Part shown: one piece after another, positions 15,032-22,655 of the stretch | Numbering within the stretch: the first letter of the stretch is position 1 | How the letters are laid out: the number at the start of each line of letters is the position of its first letter | Assembly: GCA_965651365.1 (NCBI GenBank) | Contig: CBFGSA010000019.1 | Coordinates: 1-29,592 of the forward strand | From: DASSBG01 sp965651365 | GTDB lineage: Bacteria > Pseudomonadota > Gammaproteobacteria > Xanthomonadales > Rhodanobacteraceae | Direction of reading: 5' to 3' | Length of the DNA: 29,592 bases | The notes under the pieces: model-generated | Seen by the model: the letters and a program-made list of their open reading frames with translations, nothing else | What the model was told of the DNA's origin: nothing | The model's database searches: none | Made by a program: the position numbers and the translations under genes

Positions 15032-15708
15032 CAGTAGAACGCCGGCTTGCGTGCGTGTTGCCAGGTTGTCACGGTCAGTACCAGCACCGACAGCACCAGC
15101 AGTGGCACCAGAATGGCCAGCGCCGGGGTGCTCCACACGATGGCGTCGTGCTTGAAGCTTTCCTGCAAGCCCTTCAATTGACCCAGGCCCATCAGGAACG
15201 GGTTGATCAGCACCATCGAACCGATCATGGCGAAGGTATTCCAACCTTCCGACTCGACCGACATCGCCACGGCCAGCGAGATGCAAAAGGCGAACAACAC
15301 GTAGGCAAAAACCAGCAACGCCAGGATCAGCAGTCCGTCCGGCAGCGGGGTGAACAGGATCGTGGCCACGGTTCCGGCCAGCATCAAGGCAAACGGCACG
15401 CCGAAGGTGGTCAGATTGGCGGCCAGCTTGGCCACCGTGAAGTCCAGCGGCGAAACGGGCAGCGACATCACGAAGGCCAGGGTACGCTGCTTGCGTTCCT
15501 GCACCAGGGCGGCAGAAATGGAGAAGCAGGCCGTGGCCACCAACACGATGATCATGCCCAGCGAGCCGAGGTAGAACGACCACGATTTGCCCAGGCCGAT
15601 CAGCGCCAGAGCGACGATGCCGGCCAGCACGTAGGCGGCGATCTGTTTCTGAAACAGTTGCCAATCCTTGACGATCAGCTGGCGGATGATGGGGGTATTG
15701 AGTGTCAT
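15031..15708 (-). CDS. ABC transporter permease (ABC-2 type)
   Basis: A 225-residue membrane protein with about six hydrophobic segments and an N-terminal cytoplasmic start (MTLNTPIIRQLIVKDWQLFQ), typical of ABC-2 permeases of the YtrC/YhcI type. The sequence ALVQERKQRTLAFVMSLPVS is the conserved cytoplasmic coupling segment. It overlaps the upstream ATPase gene by four bases (ATGA) and the downstream acyltransferase by one base. The substrate is unknown; YtrA-regulated transporters in Gram-positives respond to cell-wall antibiotics, and proteobacterial homologues are largely uncharacterised. Confidence 0.85.
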   Translation of the reverse strand: MTLNTPIIRQLIVKDWQLFQKQIAAYVLAGIVALALIGLGKSWSFYLGSLGMIIVLVATACFSISAALVQERKQRTLAFVMSLPVSPLDFTVAKLAANLTTFGVPFALMLAGTVATILFTPLPDGLLILALLVFAYVLFAFCISLAVAMSVESEGWNTFAMIGSMVLINPFLMGLGQLKGLQESFKHDAIVWSTPALAILVPLLVLSVLVLTVTTWQHARKPAFY

Positions 15709-16589
15709 GCCTTGCCTCCGGCGCGAACGGTGGTTACGAAAATGTCTTCCAGCGCCATCGCATCGACCTGCTGGACGGTGAGCCCGGCCTGTTCCAGGCG
15801 TGTGCGGAGGCCGTCATTCCAGGCGCGCGTCTTGATTTCCACCAGGCTTCCGCTGGCCCGCGCCGAGGCAATTTCCGGCCACTGGCTCAGGGCATCGGGC
15901 AGCGCGCCCTGGCACATGATGCGACGCCAGCGCTCCAGGAAAGACTCCTTGTCGTCAGAGGACAGCAAGCGCCCCTGGTGCAAAAAGGTGATGGAGTCGG
16001 CCATTTGTTCCACGTCTTGCGTGTTGTGCGAGGAGAACAGCACGCTCCGCCGCTCGTCGCGCAGCACGTCGGCCAGCGCCTCGAGAACTTCCACGCGCGC
16101 GACCGGGTCGAGTCCGGTGGTCGGCTCGTCGAGCAGCAACAGGCGCGGGCGGTGCGCCAGATTCAGCAGCAACAGGGCCTTGACCCGCTGGCCGTGTGAA
16201 AAGCCTGCCAGCGCCTGGTCCGGGCGCAGGTCAAAGCGGCGCAGCAGCTCCGCGGCGTAGTGGTCATCCCAGTCCGCGTAGATCGCCTTGACCAGCGTCA
16301 TGTGCCAGCGCAGCGTCTGGCCGGCATACAGGCGCATGTCTTCGGAGGCGAAACCCATTTCGCGCTTGGCCGACACCTGTTCATCGGGCAGGCGGTGGCC
16401 GAGCACGCGGATCTCGCCTGCATCGGCGGCCGCGAGCCCGCTGAGCAGGCGCAACAGCGTGGTCTTGCCGGCACCATTGACGCCGACCAGGCCCATGATT
16501 TCGCCTTGCGGCAGATCCAGGGAAATGTCCTGCAGTTGAAACCGCGGGTAGCGCTTGGCAATACCCGAAACGGAGAACGCGAGCGTCAT
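15705..16589 (-). CDS. ABC transporter ATP-binding protein
   Basis: A 294-residue ATPase. Walker A is GVNGAGKTT (K42), the signature is FSHGQRVK (an atypical form of LSGGQ, seen in YtrB-type ATPases), Walker B is LLLLDEPTTGLDP, and the H-loop is SSHNTQD. The C-terminal 80 residues (ALPDALSQWPEIASARASGS to EDIFVTTVRAGGK) form the extra domain common in drug/lipid-type exporters. It overlaps the regulator upstream and the permease downstream by four bases each, so the order regulator-ATPase-permease-acyltransferase is translated as a coupled set. Direction of transport is most likely export. Confidence 0.9.
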   Translation of the reverse strand: MTLAFSVSGIAKRYPRFQLQDISLDLPQGEIMGLVGVNGAGKTTLLRLLSGLAAADAGEIRVLGHRLPDEQVSAKREMGFASEDMRLYAGQTLRWHMTLVKAIYADWDDHYAAELLRRFDLRPDQALAGFSHGQRVKALLLLNLAHRPRLLLLDEPTTGLDPVARVEVLEALADVLRDERRSVLFSSHNTQDVEQMADSITFLHQGRLLSSDDKESFLERWRRIMCQGALPDALSQWPEIASARASGSLVEIKTRAWNDGLRTRLEQAGLTVQQVDAMALEDIFVTTVRAGGKA

Positions 16590-17008
16590 GACGCTGCTCC
16601 TTTGTGTGGGTTGGTTCTGGAGGGTGATTGGGAACGTGCATCCACGGCTTGCTTTACCGACTGAAGCAATGCATCGGGCGACAGCCCAAGGCGTTCGGCG
16701 TGCAACAGCATCGCTTGCACCGATTGGTCGAAGTCTTCCTGCAGCAGGCGGGTGGGCAGGGATGCCTGTTCGGCCACCATCGAGCCCTTGCCCTGGCGGG
16801 TGACGATGACGCCCGAGCGCTCCAACTCCTCATAAGCGCGGCGCACCGTGATCACGCTGACGCGGCTTGCCGCGGCCATTTCGCGGATCGAGGGCAAAGC
16901 CGTCCCCGATTCCCAGTCACCGGCCATGACCCGTGCAATCACCTGATCGATGATCTGCTGGTACATGGGCCGCGGGTCATCCGCAGACAGGAAGAGCTCG
17001 GCACTCAT
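16586..17008 (-). CDS. GntR-family regulator, YtrA subfamily
   Basis: A 140-residue repressor. A winged helix occupies residues about 10-78 (PMYQQIIDQVIARVMAGDW, then LPSIREMAAASRVSVITVRR, then YEELERSGVIVTRQGKGSMV). Only a short helical dimerisation tail follows, with no ligand domain; this defines the YtrA subfamily. Such regulators usually repress their own operon with an adjacent ABC transporter, exactly the arrangement here. A near-perfect 21-bp palindrome lies 10 bases upstream of the ATG. The 3' end overlaps the ATPase gene by four bases. What relieves repression is unknown. Confidence 0.9.
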   Translation of the reverse strand: MSAELFLSADDPRPMYQQIIDQVIARVMAGDWESGTALPSIREMAAASRVSVITVRRAYEELERSGVIVTRQGKGSMVAEQASLPTRLLQEDFDQSVQAMLLHAERLGLSPDALLQSVKQAVDARSQSPSRTNPHKGAAS

Positions 17009-17017
17009 TCATCTAAC

Positions 17018-17038
17018 TGTGCTTATTGAATATGCACA
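17018..17038. promoter_or_regulatory. Probable operator of the YtrA-type regulator
   Basis: A 21-bp palindrome with arms TGTGCTTATT and AATATGCACA around a central G; nine of ten positions pair. It lies between the regulator start (17008) and a possible minus-strand promoter (TTGTTG, 17 bases, CATATT, the latter at 17029-17034 inside the palindrome), so a bound repressor would block transcription. Confidence 0.6.
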
Positions 17039-17174
17039 ATATACACGGATGCAACAAAGTGCGCAACATGCCGCCAGGTGGGCACCGAGTGCCGGCTTAC
17101 GGTCGCGTTCAGATCCTTTAAGATCGCATTTTCAAACGCTGAATGATCATCAACGTCGAGGAAGAGCAGACTGC

Positions 17175-17774
17175 ATGCGCGTTTTTGTACTCAGGGCACG
17201 GGCCGCGCCGACGACGGGCCGGGACTTTCTGGCGGCGGTTGGCGGTGAAGCACACACGGAAGTTCTGGCGCATGTGCTGATCAATGCAATTCTGCTGGCG
17301 CAGTCGCACCGTGCAGATGTGCAGGTGCATCTGGTGTTGGAGAGCTCGCGGGATTTTTCCCGGACGGTCAGCTTTGACTCGAATGCGCTGCAGGATTTTG
17401 GTGGCTTTCACGAGCAGCCGTGGCTGGCCAGGATTGCGCGGGCACTGGATGCCTCGCAGGGCATGGGCAAGGAAGATCGGCGCGAGGTTGAGCCGGGTCT
17501 GGCCGTGCGCACCGTCAGTTTCGAGAAGCTGGTGCGGGAGTTGGCCCAGTCGCATCCCCTGTTTGTGCTGGATCGGAAAGGTACGGCCATCCGGGGCAGG
17601 GTGCTTCCTGCCAATCCCTGCTTCGTGCTGACCGATCACGTTCCAATGCCGAAGAAGAGTTTTCACACGCTGAAGCGCCTCGGTGCGGAAAAGCTCTCGC
17701 TGGGTCCGCGGATGTTGTTTGCATCCCAGTGCATCGTGCTGATCCACAATGGCCTGGACTGCTGTGAACCGTGA
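17175..17774 (+). CDS. TrmY/COG1901-family putative (pseudo)uridine methyltransferase
   Basis: A 199-residue SPOUT-fold protein of the TrmY family (PF04013). In archaea TrmY methylates N1 of pseudouridine 54 in tRNA; bacterial members are mostly uncharacterised. Family marks: MRVFVLRARAAPTT at the start, EVLAHVLINAILLAQSHR, VHLVLESSRDFSRTVSFDS, and a knot region with CFVLTDHVPMP then LSLGPRMLFASQCIVLIHN, where the SAM-binding trefoil knot should lie. The start at 17175 gives the family N terminus; the open frame upstream from 16950 lies in the regulator's promoter and is not likely translated. Its stop overlaps the next GTG start by four bases, so it is coupled to a TSUP-family permease. The substrate RNA is not known. 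Confidence 0.85.
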   Translation: MRVFVLRARAAPTTGRDFLAAVGGEAHTEVLAHVLINAILLAQSHRADVQVHLVLESSRDFSRTVSFDSNALQDFGGFHEQPWLARIARALDASQGMGKEDRREVEPGLAVRTVSFEKLVRELAQSHPLFVLDRKGTAIRGRVLPANPCFVLTDHVPMPKKSFHTLKRLGAEKLSLGPRMLFASQCIVLIHNGLDCCEP

Positions 17775-18508
17775 CAGTCTGGATCCTGCTCGGCTTGTTC
17801 ATTTTGCTCGGTTATACGGTAGAGGCCGTGGCCGGCTTCGGCGGCACCGTGATCGCCCTGTCACTGGGCGCGCTGGTGCTGCCCATCCCGGTTCTGTTGC
17901 CGATTCTGGTGCCGCTGACCCTGATCATGACCGGTTACCTCAGCGCCAGGCATTGGCGGCGCATCCACTGGCCGACGCTGCTGCGCCTGATTCTGCCGCT
18001 GATGGCCGCAGGCACCGTGATCGGCATGCTGGCTCGACCGGAGATGAGTGCGCAGGTGCTGAAACCACTCTACGGTGCATTGATCGTCATTTTTGCTGTG
18101 CGCGAGTTGTGGCGCTTGTGGCAGCGGAGCAAGGCTCCCTCCCGCCACCCGGCAGGCCTGACGTCGGTGTTGATGTTGGGCGCGGGTGTGATCCATGGTC
18201 TGTTCGCTTCCGGCGGTCCCATGCTGGTGTACGCCCTGGCCGGTACCGAACTGGACAAGGCGCGCATGCGCTCGACCCTGATCGCCGTGTGGCTGGTTCT
18301 GAATGGCCTGCTGAGCGTGATGTTTCTGTTCAGCGGCGCGTTGTTGCCCGCGCTGCCAAAATTGCCGGCCTTTCTTCCGGCCATTTTTTTGGGCGTGGTG
18401 CTGGGTGAATGGCTGCACCACCGGATCGATGAGCGACGCTTTCGCCAGGTGGTCTTTTCGCTGCTTGCACTCACGGGGATCGTGCTGATGCTGTCGATTG
18501 CGCGGTGA
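17771..18508 (+). CDS. TSUP (TauE/SafE) family permease
   Basis: A 245-residue membrane protein with about seven to eight hydrophobic segments. It begins with GTG overlapping the previous stop (GTGA). The two TSUP half-motifs are visible: GYTVEAVAGFGGTVIALSLG in the first half and GAGVIHGLFASGGPMLVYAL in the second. TSUP proteins export or import sulfur-containing or organic anions such as sulfite or sulfoacetate. The substrate cannot be read from sequence, and the coupling to a TrmY-type methyltransferase does not suggest an obvious one. Length is normal. Confidence 0.88.
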   Translation: MTVWILLGLFILLGYTVEAVAGFGGTVIALSLGALVLPIPVLLPILVPLTLIMTGYLSARHWRRIHWPTLLRLILPLMAAGTVIGMLARPEMSAQVLKPLYGALIVIFAVRELWRLWQRSKAPSRHPAGLTSVLMLGAGVIHGLFASGGPMLVYALAGTELDKARMRSTLIAVWLVLNGLLSVMFLFSGALLPALPKLPAFLPAIFLGVVLGEWLHHRIDERRFRQVVFSLLALTGIVLMLSIAR

Positions 18509-18583
18509 GGAGCCTGCCACCGGTTTTGTGCGCGACCATCTTGATCAATAATGCAGTCTCGACCCGTTGGGAGAAGGCATGTG

Positions 18584-19708
18584 ATGCGTATTCCGGTTTT
18601 GATGGCCACGCTGATGTTTGCGGCTGCGCAGGCGATGGCCGCGCATGGCAATGTCCGTGACTTCGGCATTGCTCCAGGCGTGCTGGTTCCGGGCAAGTTC
18701 AATGCCATAACCGATGTTGCCGGCGTGCGCGTGGGGCAGGTGACGCTGGTGCGCGGCGAGAATGTGCGTACGGGAGTGACCGCCATCGTGCCGCATCCGG
18801 GCAACATCTTTCAGGACAAGGTGCCGGCGGCGGTGTACGTGGGCAACGGCTTTGGAAAGCTGGCCGGCAGCACCCAGGTCGAGGAGCTTGGCAATATCGA
18901 AACGCCCATCGTGCTCACCAATACGCTCAGTGTGCCCACCGCGGCCGACGCCTTGCTCGACTACACCCTGGGCCAGAAAGGCAACGAAGACGTGCGCTCG
19001 GTGAACCCGGTGGTGGGCGAGACCAATGATGGTTACCTGAACGATATTCGTGGTCGCCACGTCCACAAGAAGGATGTGCTGGACGCGATACGTTCGGCCC
19101 ACACCGGCAAGGTCGGGCAGGGCAATGTCGGCGCCGGTACGGGGACGATCGCGTTCGGGTTCAAGGGCGGGATTGGCACCTCGTCGCGCGTGCTGCCGCA
19201 GAGTTTCGGCGGCTACACGGTTGGTGCATTGGTGCAGACCAACTTCGGCGGGGTGCTGCGGGTCAATGCGGTGCCCGTGGGCAAGGCGCTCGGCAAGTAC
19301 TACATGAGCGACAAGCTGAATGCTTCGCCGGATGGCTCGTGCATGATCGTGCTGGCCACCGACGCGCCGCTGGATGCGCGCAACCTGAAACGCCTGGCCA
19401 AACGCGCCATTCTCGGTCTGGCGCGTACCGGCGGCATCGCCTCCAACGGCAGCGGTGACTACGTGATCGCGTTTTCCACCAGCAAGGATGTGCGGGTGGC
19501 CTACAGCGCGCAGTCCCTGACCCGCCAGACCCGTGTGCTGCGAAATGATGCAATGTCGCCGCTGTTCATGTCCGCGATCGAAGCGACCGAAGAGGCGATC
19601 CTCAACTCCCTCTTTCAGGCCCGCAGCAGCTCCGGCCGCGATGGCCACAAGGTCGATGCGCTGCCGATCAGCAAGGTGCTTGACATCATGCGCAAGCCTG
19701 TTCTCTAG
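18584..19708 (+). CDS. P1 (DmpA/BapA) family self-processing aminopeptidase, exported
   Basis: A 374-residue N-terminal-nucleophile hydrolase of family S58. The start at 18584 follows GAGAAGG, and a signal peptide (MRIPVLMATLMFAAAQAMA) follows, so it is probably periplasmic. Self-cleavage is expected between Gly289 and Ser290 in the conserved SNGSGDYVIAFST block; Ser290 then becomes the N-terminal nucleophile of the beta chain. Other family blocks are ITDVAGVRVGQVTL, VGAGTGTIAFGFKGGIGTSS and NFGGVLRVNAVPVG. Members cleave D-Ala amides, beta-peptides or N-terminal residues of short peptides. It starts 75 bases after the TSUP gene and may share its transcript. Confidence 0.92.
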   Translation: MRIPVLMATLMFAAAQAMAAHGNVRDFGIAPGVLVPGKFNAITDVAGVRVGQVTLVRGENVRTGVTAIVPHPGNIFQDKVPAAVYVGNGFGKLAGSTQVEELGNIETPIVLTNTLSVPTAADALLDYTLGQKGNEDVRSVNPVVGETNDGYLNDIRGRHVHKKDVLDAIRSAHTGKVGQGNVGAGTGTIAFGFKGGIGTSSRVLPQSFGGYTVGALVQTNFGGVLRVNAVPVGKALGKYYMSDKLNASPDGSCMIVLATDAPLDARNLKRLAKRAILGLARTGGIASNGSGDYVIAFSTSKDVRVAYSAQSLTRQTRVLRNDAMSPLFMSAIEATEEAILNSLFQARSSSGRDGHKVDALPISKVLDIMRKPVL

Positions 19709-19793
19709 TCCGGAGTATTCACGCGCGTTCAGGCGTTGCCCTCGATGGTCTTGGCGCACTGCGGGTTTGTCACGGCACCCGTGATTCGCAGCT

Positions 19794-20357
19794 TCATGGT
19801 GGCTGTCCGGAAGCCCGGGTGGCGCGCTTCTGGCGCCAGTTGCGGATGGTGGCGGCCGGTAGCGGATTGTAGCCGTTGGTCACGGGTGCCGCGGTGGCGC
19901 CGGGATCGGGCTGCAGCTGGATGTGCCAGCGCTCGATGGCGTCGATCTGGATGCAGTCGTCGACCTGGTACAAGTCGTCCTTGTGCGGGGTTTGGTGGCC
20001 GGGCAGCAGGGTGGCCTTGGCCCGGGCCTTGGCTTCGGCGCGGCTGCTGGCACCGAAGAAGCCCCAGGCGTGACGTTCGCCAAACTCGCCGGGCAGATAG
20101 CCGCCGATATTGACAAAGTACAGGTGCAGCCCGTTTCCCGGCGCTTGCTGGCCAAGGTGCACGCGGTAACCGGCGATCGAATCGAGTACCGTCCAGGCAT
20201 CGACATGCAGGCCCTCGGGCGTGCCGAACCAGGTATCCAGCAATTGTTCATGCACCGCATCGAGGCTGTGGCCGACCACAAAGGCGATGTCGTGCAGTTC
20301 GGTGCGCGCGCCCGGCGCGGTACCCCCGAGTACGCAGGCAATCAGCTTTGGTCTCAT
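19794..20357 (-). CDS. DUF1543-family protein
   Basis: A 187-residue cytoplasmic protein. The N terminus (MRPKLIACVLGGTAPGARTE), then ELHDIAFVVGHSLDAVHEQL, WFGTPEGLHVDAWTVLDSI and GYRVHLGQQ match the DUF1543 family, and a second similar module seems to follow (LYFVNIGGYLPGEFGERHAW, then DDLYQVDDCIQID). The function of the family is unknown. Its ATG overlaps the stop of the upstream membrane-protein gene by four bases, so the two are co-translated. It converges on the P1 peptidase gene with 85 bases between; a small TCACGG-CAC-CCGTGA hairpin at 19770-19784 lies there without a U-tract. Confidence 0.8.
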   Translation of the reverse strand: MRPKLIACVLGGTAPGARTELHDIAFVVGHSLDAVHEQLLDTWFGTPEGLHVDAWTVLDSIAGYRVHLGQQAPGNGLHLYFVNIGGYLPGEFGERHAWGFFGASSRAEAKARAKATLLPGHQTPHKDDLYQVDDCIQIDAIERWHIQLQPDPGATAAPVTNGYNPLPAATIRNWRQKRATRASGQPP

Positions 20358-22099
20358 CGGGCTTGTGTTCCTGTAGTGGGAATGGTGTTTGCGACGGCGT
20401 CAGTGATGCCTACGCCGAGCACGTGCTGTGGTGCTGCCGGGCCCATTGCCCAACCCTGCCAGCGCTGTTTGCCGCTTGCACGGCGCGCTTCACCAATGAC
20501 GCGTTGCCCGGCATCGATCAGCAGCAGGCGGTTTGCGCCCGGGTAGTCCAGCGAAAACCGGATGCGTGCCCCACCACCGCCCAGGGCATTGTCGACCGCT
20601 TGCCACGCCAGCGCGTGAACGGGTCGGGCAGGGATGGCAGAGTTCAGCTTGCTGCCAGGCAGCGGGCCCTGGGACGGTGCAAAAATCGAGGTTTCGGCTT
20701 CCAGCAACCAGGGCCTGGCTCGGCGCATGATCTGGATCCAGTTCTCACCATGATCGCCGTTGCGGTCGATCACGCCGACCCGCAAGGCAAGTGCGTCCCG
20801 CGCAGCAATACGGCTCATGTGTTGTGCGCGATATCCGTTCCAGCCAGTGGCGGGCAGAAGCCCGATGGCAGTGATTACGGCCAATGCCAGCGCGGTGTGG
20901 CTGCGCCCGGCAGCGTGCAGGCGACACAACAGGGCGCCCAGCAGGCCGCACCAGAACAGGGTGTACCAGACGGCGTAACGTGTGGCGTAGATCTGGTCGG
21001 GCAGTTGCACGAAGGCGTTGCTGCGTGCCAACACCACCAGGACACCGCATGTCAGAGCAAACCACGCGCAGCCAAGAGCCAGTGTTTCAGGTGAATCAGG
21101 GGCCTGTTCCCGACGCCAGCGTTGCCAGGTGAGGATCGCCAGAAGTGCGATTCCGCACAGGCCCAAACCGAACTCGGGCCACACGGCAAGCGCTGCCGGT
21201 CCAAACAGCATCGTGGAAAGGTCGGCCAATGGCGCTGCCAGTGGCTGCAAGGGGGCTGGCAGCCTGGTGACCAGACTTGCATCGACAAACGGGCCGCCGG
21301 CCACAAGCCAGGGCGAGCCGAGCCAGCGCGCCAACTGTGTCATTTGCAATGCCGGGTGCAGGGCCATCACGCCGGTACCGCCGATGGCTTTGGGCAGCAT
21401 GAGATACAGTCCAGCAGCCAGTGCGGCGGTACCGATCGTTGCCAGCAGTGCCGGCCAGCGTGCGTGACGCAAGATGAGGGTCACCATGATGGCAGCAAAT
21501 ACAGCGGCACCGGTGCCGAATGTCAGCGACGCCAGCACCGCCAGCGCCAGGGCTGCTGCCAGGCGCAGCTTGCCGGGGCGCGCGGCAAAACGCAACGCCA
21601 GCAGCAGGCAGGCAATGATCAGATAGCTGTGAATGGCTTCGTTGCCGTGGGCCAGGGTCCGTCCGTTGCCAAGCCAGCACAGCCCGACCGTGCCGGTGAG
21701 CACCCAGGCCGCATGGATCAGGCGATCATCATCTCGATTGCCCGGCTTCATCCGGCGCGGATGCGCGCTGCTCCAGAGAAAAACACACATGCCCAGCAGC
21801 AGCATGCCGGCGACAATGGTGGGCCACTGGTTGCCGTGCCAAAGCGTCAATTCCAGCCAGCGCAGCAGCCGCGGCAGAATCTGCGCGTGGCCGTTGTCGA
21901 CCATCAGGACGTTGGTCGGGAACGGATTGGCCAGCAGTTGCGTGTCGAAGTTCCAGGTGTCGGCATACGGCACGCGCGGCGACAGCCACAGCATCGCCGC
22001 CGCGGCCAGCACGGTGTAAAACACCATCAGCGGGGTACTCGCCGCAAGCGCGCAGCGGCTGAGTTTTGCGGTGGTGGATGTTGATCGCATTGGGCGCAT
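20354..22099 (-). CDS. Large polytopic membrane protein, possible GT-C-like glycosyltransferase
   Basis: A 581-residue protein with about ten to twelve hydrophobic segments from residue 20 to about 420, then a soluble C-terminal domain of about 150 residues. The first loop carries acidic and aromatic residues right after helix 1 (PRVPYADTWNFDTQLL, then VDNGHAQILPRLL), a layout like the GT-C glycosyltransferases that use lipid-linked sugars; I cannot place it in a named family. The start at 22099 (MRPMRSTSTT) is the likely one, with MRSTST at 22090 as an alternative. It is coupled by a four-base overlap to DUF1543 downstream and diverges from the host-attachment-family gene 76 bases away. A role in envelope glycan assembly is plausible but unproven. 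Confidence 0.65.
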   Translation of the reverse strand: MRPMRSTSTTAKLSRCALAASTPLMVFYTVLAAAAMLWLSPRVPYADTWNFDTQLLANPFPTNVLMVDNGHAQILPRLLRWLELTLWHGNQWPTIVAGMLLLGMCVFLWSSAHPRRMKPGNRDDDRLIHAAWVLTGTVGLCWLGNGRTLAHGNEAIHSYLIIACLLLALRFAARPGKLRLAAALALAVLASLTFGTGAAVFAAIMVTLILRHARWPALLATIGTAALAAGLYLMLPKAIGGTGVMALHPALQMTQLARWLGSPWLVAGGPFVDASLVTRLPAPLQPLAAPLADLSTMLFGPAALAVWPEFGLGLCGIALLAILTWQRWRREQAPDSPETLALGCAWFALTCGVLVVLARSNAFVQLPDQIYATRYAVWYTLFWCGLLGALLCRLHAAGRSHTALALAVITAIGLLPATGWNGYRAQHMSRIAARDALALRVGVIDRNGDHGENWIQIMRRARPWLLEAETSIFAPSQGPLPGSKLNSAIPARPVHALAWQAVDNALGGGGARIRFSLDYPGANRLLLIDAGQRVIGEARRASGKQRWQGWAMGPAAPQHVLGVGITDAVANTIPTTGTQAR

Positions 22100-22175
22100 G
22101 TCAAGGTTGCGACAGGTTAAGGCGTTGCGAACTAGCCTACGCAGGTATTCCTGGCTGAAAACGAAGGAGAACGTG

Positions 22176-22571
22176 ATGCTGAAGATCCATCCGGGTTGCT
22201 GGGTGATGGTAGCCGACGGCACCGAAGCGCGCCTGTTCACCAATGTCGGCAACGTCACCCATGTTTCCCTGAAGCAGCAACAGCATGTGACGCCCGAAAA
22301 TCTGCTCGATGACGGGCCATCCGGCCGTCGGCCTCCCGAAGAGGATGAACAGGCAAGCGACGAGGCGACGTTTGCCAAGCAGCTCGCGCAGCGTCTCAAT
22401 TCGGCAGCCTTGAACAACAGCTTCGAGCATCTGGTGTTGATGGCCGATCCGCAAACACTTGGCCAGATGCGCCCGCAATTGCACATGGAAACGCAAAAGC
22501 GCCTGACAGGTGAAATTGCCAAGACCATGACCAAGGCGCCTTTGGAAGACATCGAAAGAGCGCTGGCGTGA
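22176..22571 (+). CDS. Host-attachment-family protein (PF10116-like)
   Basis: A 131-residue cytoplasmic protein. The start at 22176 follows GGAG at 8-base spacing. It begins WVMVADGTEARLFTNVG, then has an acidic, flexible middle (DDGPSGRRPPEEDEQASDEA), FAKQLAQRLNSAALNNSFEH, LVLMADPQTLGQMRPQL and LTGEIAKTMTKAPLEDIERA. This matches the family named after a protein needed for host attachment in rhizobia; its fold resembles release-factor-like (baeRF/eRF1 domain 2) proteins. The name should not be read as proof of host interaction. It precedes lipA by 84 bases with no shared overlap. Confidence 0.85.
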   Translation: MLKIHPGCWVMVADGTEARLFTNVGNVTHVSLKQQQHVTPENLLDDGPSGRRPPEEDEQASDEATFAKQLAQRLNSAALNNSFEHLVLMADPQTLGQMRPQLHMETQKRLTGEIAKTMTKAPLEDIERALA

Positions 22572-22655
22572 TGCACGCTGAAGCAGAGGTCGCTTGTCAT
22601 TGAAGTGCATGCGTGGATCATCGAAAATACGCGCCTTGTCAGACGGATGTGAACG

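Noticed and set aside
14959..16260. A 433-codon plus-strand open frame across the ABC operon
   Set aside because: It lies opposite the permease and ATPase genes and has Gln/His/Arg-rich composition typical of a shadow frame.
16950..17174. N-terminal extension of the TrmY-family protein
   Set aside because: The frame is open, but this region contains the regulator's start and operator; family similarity begins at MRVFVLR (17175).
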